This document shows positions 45,061-52,911 of a stretch of 60,327 nt of DNA, piece after piece. The stretch is from contig NZ_DIUM01000047.1 of the NCBI RefSeq assembly GCF_002423035.1, positions 60,931 through 121,257 on the forward strand. Reading direction: 5' to 3'. Each line of letters starts with the position of its first letter. The stretch's first letter is position 1. Position numbers and translations under genes: made by a program. This DNA is from Thiocapsa sp. UBA6158 (GTDB lineage Bacteria > Pseudomonadota > Gammaproteobacteria > Chromatiales > Chromatiaceae). The notes under the pieces were generated by a model, which had not been told where the DNA came from, searched no databases, and saw nothing but the letters and a program-made list of their open reading frames with translations.

Positions 45061-45145
45061 CGTCTGCGGGTGATGTCGACAGTCTTGCGTCGAGCGCCGG
45101 AACGGCGTTCTCGTTTGTACTTGGAATGAGTTGCCGGTTGAGCCT

Positions 45146-45676
45146 ATGAGAGCGGTGTTCGTATTCATGATCGTTTTCGCTGGTGTCCACGCCGCGGCCT
45201 TTGCCGAACAAACCTGCGATACCGGCCGATACCCGCTGTCGACCCCGACGGAGCGATTCAGCGACAACGGCGACGGAACCGTCACGGATGTTGTGTCCCA
45301 GCTGATGTGGATGCGGTGTTCGGTCGGGCAGACCTGGTCGGGCGAAACCTGCCTCGGAGAAACAGCCGCTTACGACTGGCAAGCGGCGCAGGAGGCTGCG
45401 ACCGCGTTGAATGCGAGTGGATCGCACTTCTTCAACGACTGGAGGGTTCCGAAGCTGCGGGAGCTGGCGATGATCGCCGAACGGCAATGCGAAAACCCCC
45501 GCATCAATCTGGCGGTCTTTCCGAATACTCCGCCGAGTCTGTTTTGGACCGAGTCGCTGCGACCCGGCGAGGGGGAGGAGGGCTACGCATACGCCCTGAG
45601 TTTCGGTCCGGAAGGTGTGCAGCACATCGAGAAAACCGAGCGGCACGAGGTGCGACTCGTTCGCACGGCGCCATGA
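45146..45676 (+). CDS. Exported DUF1566 (Lcl C-terminal-like) protein
   Basis: 176 residues. Signal peptide MRAVFVFMIVFAGVHAAAFA, then the DUF1566 pattern RFSDNGDGTVTDVVSQLMWMRC, WQAAQEAATALN, FNDWRVPKLRELAMIAE and LFWTES. Cysteines in TCDTG, MRCSVG, TCLGE and QCENP are placed for disulfides. The role of such proteins is not established; some are surface-associated. Its stop overlaps the soxY start (ATGA), linking it to the Sox genes. Confidence 0.85.
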   Translation: MRAVFVFMIVFAGVHAAAFAEQTCDTGRYPLSTPTERFSDNGDGTVTDVVSQLMWMRCSVGQTWSGETCLGETAAYDWQAAQEAATALNASGSHFFNDWRVPKLRELAMIAERQCENPRINLAVFPNTPPSLFWTESLRPGEGEEGYAYALSFGPEGVQHIEKTERHEVRLVRTAP

Positions 45677-46224
45677 TCGTCGACAGGACTCTCGAGCGCC
45701 GTGACGACACGGCTCGGCAACCCCCGACCGGACCCTCGATCGGGAGCGCCGAAACCGGTTGCCAGGAGTGTGTCGATCGCAATCGGCGTGGCCTGATTGC
45801 TGCCGGCGGGGTCTTCTTGGCGCTGTTGCAGGTCGGTCTCCTCGGCTCGGCTCGCGCGGAGACCTTACGACACGACGACTTGTTTAGCGTGACGACGCTC
45901 GACGGGGCGCTCGCGGCACTGGGCAGCACTCCGATAGACGAGGTTTCGGTCGAGGTGATCCTACCCGAGGTCGTCGAGGACGGAGCCGTGGTTCCCGTGA
46001 CGGTGTCGAGCACACTCGTCGGTGTGGAGGAGATCTACGTCTTGGTTCCGACCAATCCGTATCCGGCCGCGGTTCGCTTCGAGATTCCGGACGGGACCGA
46101 GCCGTTCGTCTCGATACGCCTGAAGCTGGCGCAAAGCGGTGCGGTTTATGCCGTGGTGAGAGCGAAAGGCCGCCTGTACTCCAGGGTCGCGGAGACTCGG
46201 GTGACGGTTGGCGGATGCGCTTGA
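45673..46224 (+). CDS. soxY: Thiosulfate oxidation carrier protein SoxY (variant C-terminus)
   Basis: 183 residues. Tat signal DRNRRGLIAAGGVFLALL (Arg38-Arg39), then the SoxY domain with VSVEVILPEVVEDGAVVPVTVSS and IYVLVPTNPYPAAVRFEI. The substrate-carrying Cys is Cys182 in the C-terminal GGCA; the usual ending is GGCGG, so the swinging arm is shortened. SoxY carries covalently bound sulfur species between Sox enzymes as a complex with SoxZ, encoded next. Starts inside the DUF1566 stop codon. Confidence 0.9.
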   Translation: MIVDRTLERRDDTARQPPTGPSIGSAETGCQECVDRNRRGLIAAGGVFLALLQVGLLGSARAETLRHDDLFSVTTLDGALAALGSTPIDEVSVEVILPEVVEDGAVVPVTVSSTLVGVEEIYVLVPTNPYPAAVRFEIPDGTEPFVSIRLKLAQSGAVYAVVRAKGRLYSRVAETRVTVGGCA

Positions 46225-46284
46225 GCGTTCGGGCCCCTCGCGACGGGCCGCTTGACCGCGAGACTTGTTCGAGAGTGAGACAGG

Positions 46285-46596
46285 ATGGCTGATCCGATAC
46301 GAATCCGCGCAAGAAGCAATGGCGGCATCACCGAGGTCATGGTCCTGATGCCGCATCCGATGGAGACGGGACTGGGGTTGGATGCATCGGGGAGGGGGCG
46401 TCGCGCCCATTACATCAGCGACGTCGAGATTAAGCTCGGAGATCGGACGGTGCTGCGAGCTCGTTTGAGCATCGCCGTTTCGAAAGATCCCTTGATCTCG
46501 TTTCGGTTCAAGGGGGGAGGGGCGGGTGATCGCATCGGCGTCACCTGGACAGACAACTTCGGTGACCAGGGAAGCGGGTCGGCCTCGATTGTTTGA
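46285..46596 (+). CDS. soxZ: Thiosulfate oxidation carrier complex protein SoxZ
   Basis: 103 residues, immunoglobulin-like. IRIRARSNGGITEVMVLMPHPMETGL, HYISDVEIKLGDRTVLRARLSIAVSKDPLISFRFKG and GVTWTDNFGDQGSGSASI are SoxZ signatures. It has no signal of its own and would be exported as a hitch-hiker with Tat-borne SoxY. soxB, soxX and a complete soxA are not in the window. Confidence 0.94.
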   Translation: MADPIRIRARSNGGITEVMVLMPHPMETGLGLDASGRGRRAHYISDVEIKLGDRTVLRARLSIAVSKDPLISFRFKGGGAGDRIGVTWTDNFGDQGSGSASIV

Positions 46597-46675
46597 CCGT
46601 CGACACCGGATTGCAGCGGCGGCCGACCATTGGATCGCGCCTTCGGATCTGTCCGCGATCATTCGAAAAACAGGC

Positions 46676-46712
46676 GCAACGGGCTCCGCGTCGATGACGA
46701 GACACCCGTTGC
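46676..46712. other. Inverted repeat in the soxZ-HiPIP gap
   Basis: GCAACGGG and CCCGTTGC separated by 21 bases; a smaller hairpin GTGGT-AAAG-ACCAC follows at 46716-46729. These lie 20-70 bases before the HiPIP start and could separate its expression from soxYZ. Confidence 0.35.
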
Positions 46713-46747
46713 AACGTGGTAAAGACCACCAAACGAGGGCATATACG

Positions 46748-47077
46748 ATGAGCGAATGCAATCGCCGGACTTTCATGCTTGGACTTGTCGCCGGGGGCTC
46801 GGCGCTCGCCCTGAGTCGCTTGAGCCTTGCCGAGGAAGCGAAGAAGGCTGTTCTGACTGAAGACGACGCCTACGCGAAGTCGATGGGCTTCCGCTTGGAC
46901 ACCACGCAGGTCGATCAGGCCAAGTACCCCAAGCACACGCTCGAGCAGAAGTGCAGCGGGTGTCAGTTGTTCTCGGGAGAGCCGGGAGAACCACTCGGTC
47001 CCTGTTCCTTCTTCGGCAAACGCTTGGTTCCGGTAGACGGCTGGTGCCGAAACTTCAAACCCGAAGGCGCAGCATAG
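46748..47077 (+). CDS. hip: High-potential iron-sulfur protein (HiPIP)
   Basis: 109 residues. Tat signal RRTFMLGLVAGGSALALS (Arg6-Arg7). Four cluster cysteines: Cys69, Cys72, Cys86, Cys100, in the HiPIP spacing, with the C-terminal GWCRNFKP signature. In Chromatiaceae HiPIPs are soluble periplasmic electron donors to the reaction-centre cytochrome, and the next gene encodes a PufC-type cytochrome. The 150-base gap to soxZ suggests its own promoter or processing site. Confidence 0.94.
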   Translation: MSECNRRTFMLGLVAGGSALALSRLSLAEEAKKAVLTEDDAYAKSMGFRLDTTQVDQAKYPKHTLEQKCSGCQLFSGEPGEPLGPCSFFGKRLVPVDGWCRNFKPEGAA

Positions 47078-47087
47078 TCGTTCGACG

Positions 47088-47120
47088 CGCCGACCGATAC
47101 GAACCCTGGCGGGTCGGCGC
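47088..47120 (+). other. Hairpin after the HiPIP gene
   Basis: GCGCCGACC and GGTCGGCGC form a 9-bp stem around 15 bases, eleven bases after the HiPIP stop. No U-run follows; it may protect the short HiPIP message. The rest of the 232-base gap to the PufC fusion gene shows no gene. Confidence 0.4.
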
Positions 47121-47309
47121 ATCAAGACCGACCCGGTCGGAGCAGGGTCGATCGGCGGGACAGGGTCGCTCGCCGGACTCGGTCGAAAAGATCGACCGGC
47201 TCGGTACAGGGGCCGAAATCGGGGCATTGGCCTCTCAACCACGCCACTAAAACAAAGCCGGTCGTCCGCTTTGCCGGACGCAGGGCAGCGAGCATTGGAG
47301 GTCACAGCG

Positions 47310-50300
47310 ATGAGGTGTCCCGCAGGCACTTCGGGGCAAGCGCGGGTGCAGATCGAGCACCGGCGCATGCAGCGGATCGATCGGTCTTCAGCCATCGAAG
47401 CTTTGCCATCGACAACCCTGAACGCGTCATTTCGGCCACACCGAGAATCGAGCGGGCGCGGCCCGACGTGGATGGTGACCGGCCTGATGATCTTCAGTTT
47501 CCTGAGCCTCGTCGGATGTGATCGCACGGAGAGCGTGCAGTGGGGTGAACGCGGTACCTCCATGATCCATATCGACAAGCCAGGTCGATTGCAGTCGGCG
47601 GCGGATCTTCACAGCATCCCCCCGCCCGAGCCGCGCGATCCGCCCGATCCGGAGATTCCGCTCGCAAAGGACGTCAATGAAAACGTTCAGGTCCTCACCG
47701 ACCTGGACGCCCTCGAATTCGCACGCCTGATGCAGGCCATCTCGACCTGGGTCGCGCCGGAACAGGGCTGCGAGTATTGCCACAACACCGAGAACCTGGC
47801 CTCGGACGAGAAATACACGAAGGTTGTTTCGCGGCAGATGCTGCGGATGACCCGGGATATCAATACCAACTGGAAGTCGCATGTCGCGGGGACCGGGGTC
47901 ACCTGTTGGACCTGTCATCGCGGCCAAGCGGTCCCGTCCGGAACCTGGTACACGAATCTCGGCCCGCAGACCCCGTCTGCAGGTATCACCGGGGTCAAAG
48001 CAGGGCAGAATACGGCTGGCATGCGCACCGTCGGCAACGCGGCGCTCCCGTTTGATCCCTTGACGCCCTACCTGGAGGGCGACACGCAGGTCTCGATCCA
48101 AGGAACCACGGCGCTGCCCTCGGAGAACCGCAATTCGGTCAAAAAGGCGGAATGGACCTACGCCTTGATGATGTATATGTCCAATTCGTTGGGTGTGAAT
48201 TGCACCTACTGTCACCAAACCCGCGCGATGGGCGTTTGGGAGCAGAGTACGCCCCAGCGGGTCACCGCGTGGCACGGCATTCGGATGGTGCGCGACCTCA
48301 ACGGAGATTATCTCAACCCACTGAAAACCTTGTATCCCCCCGAACGACTGGGAACCACGGGCGATGCGCCTAAGGTGGCCTGCGACACCTGCCATAAGGG
48401 CGCATTCAAACCGCTTCTCGGCGTCGGTATGCTCGGCGACTATCCCGAGTTGGCTGGATATCGGACCGAACGACCGGGAGCCGTGCCGGTGGACGAGCCT
48501 GCTCCCGAGATTGCGGATGCAGGAACCGACGGCATGCCGATTGCCGCAGCGGAGATTGCGGCAGCGGAGGAGGTGCAGACGCAGGTGCAGGAAGGCGTGG
48601 CCGAACCGGCCGCCGAGTCCGTTTCCGAACCGGTGTCGCCGGATTTCGTTGCAGGAGCGGTCGAAGAGATCTTGGCGGAATCGGCGGTCGAGAGCGCTGC
48701 CGCGGAAGAGGCGGTGACTCAATCGCTGGCCTTGCAGATGGATGAGCCGGCGGTCGGCGACACCGAGACCTCGGCCGAAGTCACCCGGTTTGCCGAGTCA
48801 GCGGCGTTGCCGGTTCTCGAGGAGGTCGCGTCCGAGTCCGTGGCCGATACCGCCGAGCTCGAGCGTCTGCATCGAGCCGAGTTGAGCCAAGTCGAGCGGC
48901 GTCTCGCGGCCGCGGGCGCCAGGTTGCAGCAAGAGCGAACGGCATTGCAGCAGCAGCTCGCGTTGGTTCGCGATCAGCGTGACGCCGCCACGACCGACGC
49001 CGAGATGCAGATCGCGCGGCTGCTTGAAGAGTCCGCCGGCGAACGCTCGGCGGCACTGAGGGCCGCCGAGGCGAGACTGGACCAAGAACGTACGGCGCTG
49101 CAGCAACAGCTTGCGGTGGTTCGCGAGCAACGCGACAGGGTCGCAGCCGATGCCGAGATGCAGGTCGCCAAGTTGGCCGAAAGCCGGGCTGCGGCGCTGC
49201 GTGCCGCCGGCGCGAGGCTCGATCAGGAGCGGATCGCCTTGCAGCAACAGCTTGCGGTGGTTCGTGACCAGCGCGATAGCGTTTCAGCCGAGGCCGAGAC
49301 GCAGATCGCCAAGCTGTCCGAGGAGCGTGCGGCAGCGTTGCGTGCCGCCGGGGCGAGGCTCGATCAGGAACGTGTCGCACTGCAACAGCAGCTTGCGGTG
49401 GTTCGCCGACAGCGCGATACAGTGGCGGTCGAAGCCGAGAGGCAGATCGCCGAGCTCGACGGCGAGCGTGCGGCGACGCTCAGGGCCGCCGGCGCAAGAC
49501 TCGACCAAGAGCGCACCGCACTGCAACAGCAGCTCGCGCTGGTTCGCGGGCAGCGCGATGCGGTTGCGGCCGAAGCCGAGATGCAGATCGCCAAGCTGGG
49601 CGAGGAGCACGCGAGGGCGCTGCGGGCCGCCGGCGCAAGACTCCATCAGGAGCGTGTCGCCTTGCAGCAGCAGCTCGAGGTCGTCCGAGGGCAGCGCGAA
49701 GCTGCCTTGGCGGATACCGAGTCCGAGTCGCAGATCGCGGCCTTGACCGATGAGATGGATGCCTTGCGGGCGAAGCTTGCCGAGGCGGACGGTGCCGCCG
49801 CGAACCTGCGTGCGCAGATGCAAGCCGCAGCGACCGAGCATGCGCGCGAGCTGGCAGAGGCCCGGGGTTCGATTGCGCGGATTCGTAAGCTATACGAGGG
49901 GGCAGCGGAGGTCGGCGGACGCATCACCGCAGAGGGCATTCTGGTGAATCTCGGCGGGGAGGAGCTTCGCTTCCCGAGCGGCAGCGCAGTCCTGCCGGCT
50001 GGGGCACTGCCGACGCTCGACCGCATCGCCGAGATGCTCGCGGCAAGACCGGATCTGAAGGCGAAGATCGCCGGACACACCGATAGCTTGGGCAATCCGG
50101 AGATCAATCAGACCCTGTCTCGGCAGCGTGCGGAGTCGGTCATGCAGGCACTGATCGAGCGCGGGGTGGATCACGGCCGACTCAGCACCGAGGGCTACGG
50201 TGCCGAACGACCGATTGCCGACAACACGACCGATCGAGGGCGGCGCGAGAATCGCCGTGTCGAGATCGTGATGATCGAGCAGGCCGGCAACGCAGCGGTG

Positions 50301-50321
50301 AGCAACCTCACCGACGGGTGA
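47310..50321 (+). CDS. PufC-type tetraheme reaction-centre cytochrome fused to coiled coil and OmpA-like peptidoglycan-binding domain
   Basis: 1003 residues, versus about 330-400 for ordinary PufC. Order: long n-region and membrane helix with lipobox LSLVGC (Cys70; Asp at +2, the inner-membrane retention signal of lipoproteins); PufC domain about 72-390 with SVQWGERGTSMI and four hemes at CEYCH (154-158), CWTCH (199-203), CTYCH (298-302) and CDTCH (358-362), including MLRMTRDIN and MMYMSNSLG helices that supply Met ligands; an Ala/Glu-rich acidic linker to about 515; six coiled-coil repeats, mostly 47 residues (534-815); OmpA_C about 872-987 with GHTDSLG, LSRQRAESV, GYGAERP and GRRENRRVEI. 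ATG at 47310 follows TTGGAGG. pufL/M/A/B are not adjacent. Confidence 0.93.
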   Translation: MRCPAGTSGQARVQIEHRRMQRIDRSSAIEALPSTTLNASFRPHRESSGRGPTWMVTGLMIFSFLSLVGCDRTESVQWGERGTSMIHIDKPGRLQSAADLHSIPPPEPRDPPDPEIPLAKDVNENVQVLTDLDALEFARLMQAISTWVAPEQGCEYCHNTENLASDEKYTKVVSRQMLRMTRDINTNWKSHVAGTGVTCWTCHRGQAVPSGTWYTNLGPQTPSAGITGVKAGQNTAGMRTVGNAALPFDPLTPYLEGDTQVSIQGTTALPSENRNSVKKAEWTYALMMYMSNSLGVNCTYCHQTRAMGVWEQSTPQRVTAWHGIRMVRDLNGDYLNPLKTLYPPERLGTTGDAPKVACDTCHKGAFKPLLGVGMLGDYPELAGYRTERPGAVPVDEPAPEIADAGTDGMPIAAAEIAAAEEVQTQVQEGVAEPAAESVSEPVSPDFVAGAVEEILAESAVESAAAEEAVTQSLALQMDEPAVGDTETSAEVTRFAESAALPVLEEVASESVADTAELERLHRAELSQVERRLAAAGARLQQERTALQQQLALVRDQRDAATTDAEMQIARLLEESAGERSAALRAAEARLDQERTALQQQLAVVREQRDRVAADAEMQVAKLAESRAAALRAAGARLDQERIALQQQLAVVRDQRDSVSAEAETQIAKLSEERAAALRAAGARLDQERVALQQQLAVVRRQRDTVAVEAERQIAELDGERAATLRAAGARLDQERTALQQQLALVRGQRDAVAAEAEMQIAKLGEEHARALRAAGARLHQERVALQQQLEVVRGQREAALADTESESQIAALTDEMDALRAKLAEADGAAANLRAQMQAAATEHARELAEARGSIARIRKLYEGAAEVGGRITAEGILVNLGGEELRFPSGSAVLPAGALPTLDRIAEMLAARPDLKAKIAGHTDSLGNPEINQTLSRQRAESVMQALIERGVDHGRLSTEGYGAERPIADNTTDRGRRENRRVEIVMIEQAGNAAVSNLTDG
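48909..49754 (+). repeat. Six tandem repeats (about 141 bp) inside the PufC-fusion gene
   Basis: Encoded units begin AAGARLDQERxALQQQLAVVR and end ERAAALR. Units start at residues 534, 585, 632, 679, 726 and 773: the first is 51 residues and the next four are exactly 47; the sixth diverges. They form a long coiled coil. Confidence 0.9.
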
Positions 50322-50367
50322 GCGGACCTCTCGGCGGGCGCGGAGGTGATACCGCGCGCCGCCGCGC

Positions 50368-52545
50368 TCATGCAGGCTTGGTGATCCGCCAACATTGGTG
50401 GATCCGCGGGTTGCGGGCAAAGTCGCGTGCGATGGTCTCGCGGCTGATGTCTTGGATGTCGAGATCCGCCAAGTCATCGGCGTACAGCCGAAACCGACGC
50501 AGATTGTTCGAGAACACCAGCAGACCGCCCGGCTTGAGCAGCCGGGTGGTGGCTCGAATCAGGCCGACATGGTCGCGCTGGATGTCGAGCGTCTCCGTCA
50601 TCCGCTTGGAGGTCGAGAAGCTGGGAGGATCCAAAAAAATGAGGTCGTATTGGCGTTTTCCGGCGGCCTCTTCCAGCCATTGCAGACAGTCCGCCTGAAC
50701 CAGTTCATGGCGCTGCATCGGGATCGCGTTCAGCGCGAGATTATCCCGAGCCCAGTCCAGATAGGTCCGGGACATGTCCACCGTCGTGGTGCGGGCCGCG
50801 CCGCCGTTGGCGGCATAGACCGTCGCTGTTCCCGTGTAGGCGAAGAGGTTCAGGACGCTCTTGCCCTCGGCCAGTTCGCCGATCATGCGGCGAATGTCGC
50901 GGTGGTCCAGGAAGAGCCCGGTGTCCAGATAGTCCTCGAAATTGACCAGGAACTTGAGCCCGCCCTCCTTGACCGCGTGAAAGCGACGCGTCTCGGCGAG
51001 CCGCTCGTACTGGGCGTTGCCCTTCTGCGGCCGGCGGACCTTGAAGAACATCCGTGATTCCGGGATCTCCAGCACCTCCGGGATCACGCTCAAGGCCTCG
51101 CGCAGCCGATGGCGGGCGCGTTTCGGATCGACGCTGGTCGGGGCGGCATACTCCTGTACATGCACCCAGCGCTGCGGCGCGTCGCCTTCCGGCTCCCCTT
51201 CGTAGACATCCACGGCGACCGCGTACTCGGGCAAATCCGCGTCGTAGGCCCGAAAGCAGTCGATCTGCTCCTTGCGGCGCCATTTGCCGAGCGTCTTGAG
51301 ATTCTTCGCGAGCCGGTTGGCGAGCATGGTCGCGCCGTCGCTGCGCTCGCTCGGCTCGAGCGTGCGCGGCCGATTGACCACGAAATCGCTCGACTCGATC
51401 CGAAAATGCAGCAGCTGGCATTCGATCGGGCCGTTGTAGAGATGGTGGATCCGATGTGCGCGCAGGCCCATGTGCTTGCCGAGATCCGGGCTGCCCGTGA
51501 AGAGTGCGGCGCGCCAGCCTGCGAAGCGTTCCTTCAGCACCGAGCCCAGGCGGGCATGCAGCGCCGGCAGCTCGGCCTCCGAGCCGAGCCGCTCGCCGTA
51601 GGGCGGGTTGACGACGAGGAGACCGCGGTCGTCGTCTCGAGCTGGTCGGCAGTCGGCCAGCTCGCGTCGCTCGAAGTGCGCCAGACCGGCCAGTCCCGCC
51701 CGCGCCAGGTCTTCGATCGCGATGCGGATGGCGCGCGGGTCCTGATCGTAACCGCGCAGCGAGCCGAGACGCTGCAGACCGGCGCTGCGCCGGATCTCGG
51801 CCTCGTGGAGCAAGCGCTGCCAGGCCGCCGCGTCGTGCTGCAACCAGCCCATGAATCCGAAGCGCTCGCGCAACAGACCCGGGGCGATGTCCGCCGCGAT
51901 CAGGGCCCCTTCGATCACGAGTGTCCCGGAGCCGCACATGGGATCGAGCAAGGCGCCGCCCTCGGCCGCGATGTCCGGCCAACCGGCGCGCAGGAGGATG
52001 GCCGCCGCCAGATTCTCCTTCAAAGGTGCCGAGGTACCCTCGCTGCGATAGCCGCGGCGGTGCAGGGAGGTGCCGGACAGATCGATGCTGACCCATGCCT
52101 GATCCTGATGGACATAGACGTGGATCTGCAGGTCCGGGGATCGGGCATCGACGCTGGGCCGATAACCCAAAAGCCGGGTGAATCGATCGGCGATCGCGTC
52201 CTTGACCCGCAAGGCGGCGTACTGCCCGTGGGTGACCCCGTTCACGACCCCGTCGAGCTGGATGGCGAAGGTGCTCTCGGGCGAGAGATGCTCCTCCCAA
52301 TGGATCCGTTCCGCTCCGGCATAGAGCTCGTCCGGTCCTGTCGCGGTGAATTGCGCGAGCGGCAGCAGGATGCGATTGGCGACCCGCGACCAGAGACAGG
52401 CCCGATAGGCGTCCTGAATCTCACCGACGAACCGCGCCCCGCCGCGCGCCTCGACGGCTCCCTGCAGGCCGAGTCGAGCCAGCTCCTCCGCGAGTAGACT
52501 TCCCATGTGCTTGGGCGCGGAGGCGAAGAAGGTGTGCTGGGACAT
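50368..52545 (-). CDS. rlmL: 23S rRNA (guanine 2445-N2 / 2069-N7) methyltransferase RlmKL
   Basis: 725 residues, a fusion of two methyltransferases. N-terminal THUMP and RlmL domain: MSQHTFFASAPKHMGSLLAEELARLG, DPMCGSGTLVIEGALIAADIAPG, VVNPPYGERLG. C-terminal RlmK domain: VLNLFAYTGTATVYAANGGAARTTTVDMS and LIFLDPPSFSTSKRM. The ATG at 52545 begins at the conserved start; a longer frame reaching 52629 lacks similarity. Confidence 0.95.
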   Translation of the reverse strand: MSQHTFFASAPKHMGSLLAEELARLGLQGAVEARGGARFVGEIQDAYRACLWSRVANRILLPLAQFTATGPDELYAGAERIHWEEHLSPESTFAIQLDGVVNGVTHGQYAALRVKDAIADRFTRLLGYRPSVDARSPDLQIHVYVHQDQAWVSIDLSGTSLHRRGYRSEGTSAPLKENLAAAILLRAGWPDIAAEGGALLDPMCGSGTLVIEGALIAADIAPGLLRERFGFMGWLQHDAAAWQRLLHEAEIRRSAGLQRLGSLRGYDQDPRAIRIAIEDLARAGLAGLAHFERRELADCRPARDDDRGLLVVNPPYGERLGSEAELPALHARLGSVLKERFAGWRAALFTGSPDLGKHMGLRAHRIHHLYNGPIECQLLHFRIESSDFVVNRPRTLEPSERSDGATMLANRLAKNLKTLGKWRRKEQIDCFRAYDADLPEYAVAVDVYEGEPEGDAPQRWVHVQEYAAPTSVDPKRARHRLREALSVIPEVLEIPESRMFFKVRRPQKGNAQYERLAETRRFHAVKEGGLKFLVNFEDYLDTGLFLDHRDIRRMIGELAEGKSVLNLFAYTGTATVYAANGGAARTTTVDMSRTYLDWARDNLALNAIPMQRHELVQADCLQWLEEAAGKRQYDLIFLDPPSFSTSKRMTETLDIQRDHVGLIRATTRLLKPGGLLVFSNNLRRFRLYADDLADLDIQDISRETIARDFARNPRIHQCWRITKPA

Positions 52546-52627
52546 CGTGGGCGGCGGTCTGTCGGGGGATTTGATCAAGCAGTATATACCGGTCGTGGAG
52601 CGGTCTTTCGCCGTCCGAGGTGTTTGC

Positions 52628-52866
52628 ACCTAGATCCGGCAGTTGACCGCTTCGTGCTTCATGCAAGGTCTTGACGGCCTTGACGATCGTGCTCGTCTGA
52701 CGGCTCACCTGCCGGGTGAAGGCCGCTACGACCCCTGGAGCACGCCCCGCGCGGCGCCCGACTGCGTTGCAACGCGTTGGCGTAGAACCACTACGCCGCC
52801 TCGTCGCGCCTTGCCGGACACCGCGCAGGACGCACTCCAGGGGCCGTTCAACTGCCGGATCTAGGT
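52628..52866. mobile_element. 239-bp non-coding element with perfect 19-bp terminal inverted repeats
   Basis: Termini ACCTAGATCCGGCAGTTGA and its exact inverse. Inside are more nested palindromes: CCCCTGGAG paired with CTCCAGGGG, GCGTTGCAACGC (52764-52775), and GGCGTAG-AACCA-CTACGCC (52779-52797). No coding capacity. MITE-like, or a large cruciform/structured repeat. Occupies most of the 366-base gap between rlmKL and hrpB. Confidence 0.7.
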
Positions 52867-52911
52867 TGAAGGTTTTCGATGCCGCTTGCGGCCGGATCTC
52901 AATCCTCCCGA

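Noticed and set aside
45131..45145. Longer start for the DUF1566 protein (MPVEP extension)
   Set aside because: The ATG at 45146 gives a standard signal peptide beginning MRAVFVF; the upstream start would add five residues ahead of it without support.
47271..47309. Upstream start at 47271 for the PufC fusion
   Set aside because: The ATG at 47310 has a strong GGAGG nine bases upstream, and nothing supports the extra 13 residues.
48909..49754. Regularly spaced DNA repeats that could look like a CRISPR array
   Set aside because: The period is about 141 bp, in frame, and encodes coiled-coil units; there are no unique spacers and no cas genes.
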